Below are positions 5,477 to 5,489 of a stretch of DNA of 5,489 bases, one piece after another; position 1 is the first letter of the stretch, and each line of letters starts with the position of its first letter. The position numbers and the translations under genes were made by a program. The notes below the pieces were generated by a model. That model made no database searches. It worked only from the letters and a program-made list of their open reading frames with translations, and was not told the origin of the DNA. The stretch covers positions 1 through 5,489 of the forward strand of contig JAJZOM010000066.1 in the NCBI GenBank assembly GCA_021811505.1. The letters are read 5' to 3'. Source of the DNA: Thermoplasmata archaeon (GTDB lineage: Archaea > Thermoplasmatota > Thermoplasmata > Thermoplasmatales > Thermoplasmataceae).

Positions 5477-5489
5477 ACAAAAACATTCA

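Overview
The window looks like an archaeal chromosome segment, most likely from the Thermoplasmatales or a close relative (inference). The signs are archaeal TATA boxes placed so that transcripts would start at or next to the start codon (leaderless mRNAs), GGTGA-type ribosome binding sites only on genes inside a putative operon, and large Ser/Asn/Tyr-rich secreted proteins with many N-glycosylation sequons and one N-terminal membrane segment, a style common in cell-wall-less acidophilic archaea. No rRNA, tRNA or CRISPR array was seen.

Left edge (1-126): the first 27 or so codons of a minus-strand gene that runs off the window. It encodes a membrane-anchored or exported protein and has its own TATA-like box.

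Mobile element (127-1558): near-identical inverted ends (15 of 16 bp match) enclose two divergent genes. One is an intact IS5-like DDE transposase on the minus strand. The other is a 100-residue protein of unknown function on the plus strand, which looks like a small alpha/beta fold. Both genes appear to be driven by one near-symmetrical TATA tract, and an 18-bp perfect palindrome lies between that tract and the transposase start codon. The element therefore seems to be an insertion sequence of about 1.43 kb with an accessory gene and possible promoter control.

Spacer (1559-1973): about 415 bp with no supportable gene, between a plus-strand and a minus-strand unit.

Surface-protein cluster (1974-5351, minus strand, read right to left): a 643-residue membrane-anchored surface protein, then a 196-residue secreted protein, then a paralogue of the latter broken by a single frameshift in a five-base homopolymer. 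The two small proteins share a central Cys-Gly-Asn/Ser-Tyr motif and a cysteine as the very last residue. Gene order, strand, and the presence of ribosome binding sites only on the two downstream genes suggest one transcript. The last third of the large gene is visibly more AT-rich than its first part, which suggests a mosaic gene. The function of the cluster is unknown; export and surface display are the only roles the sequence supports.
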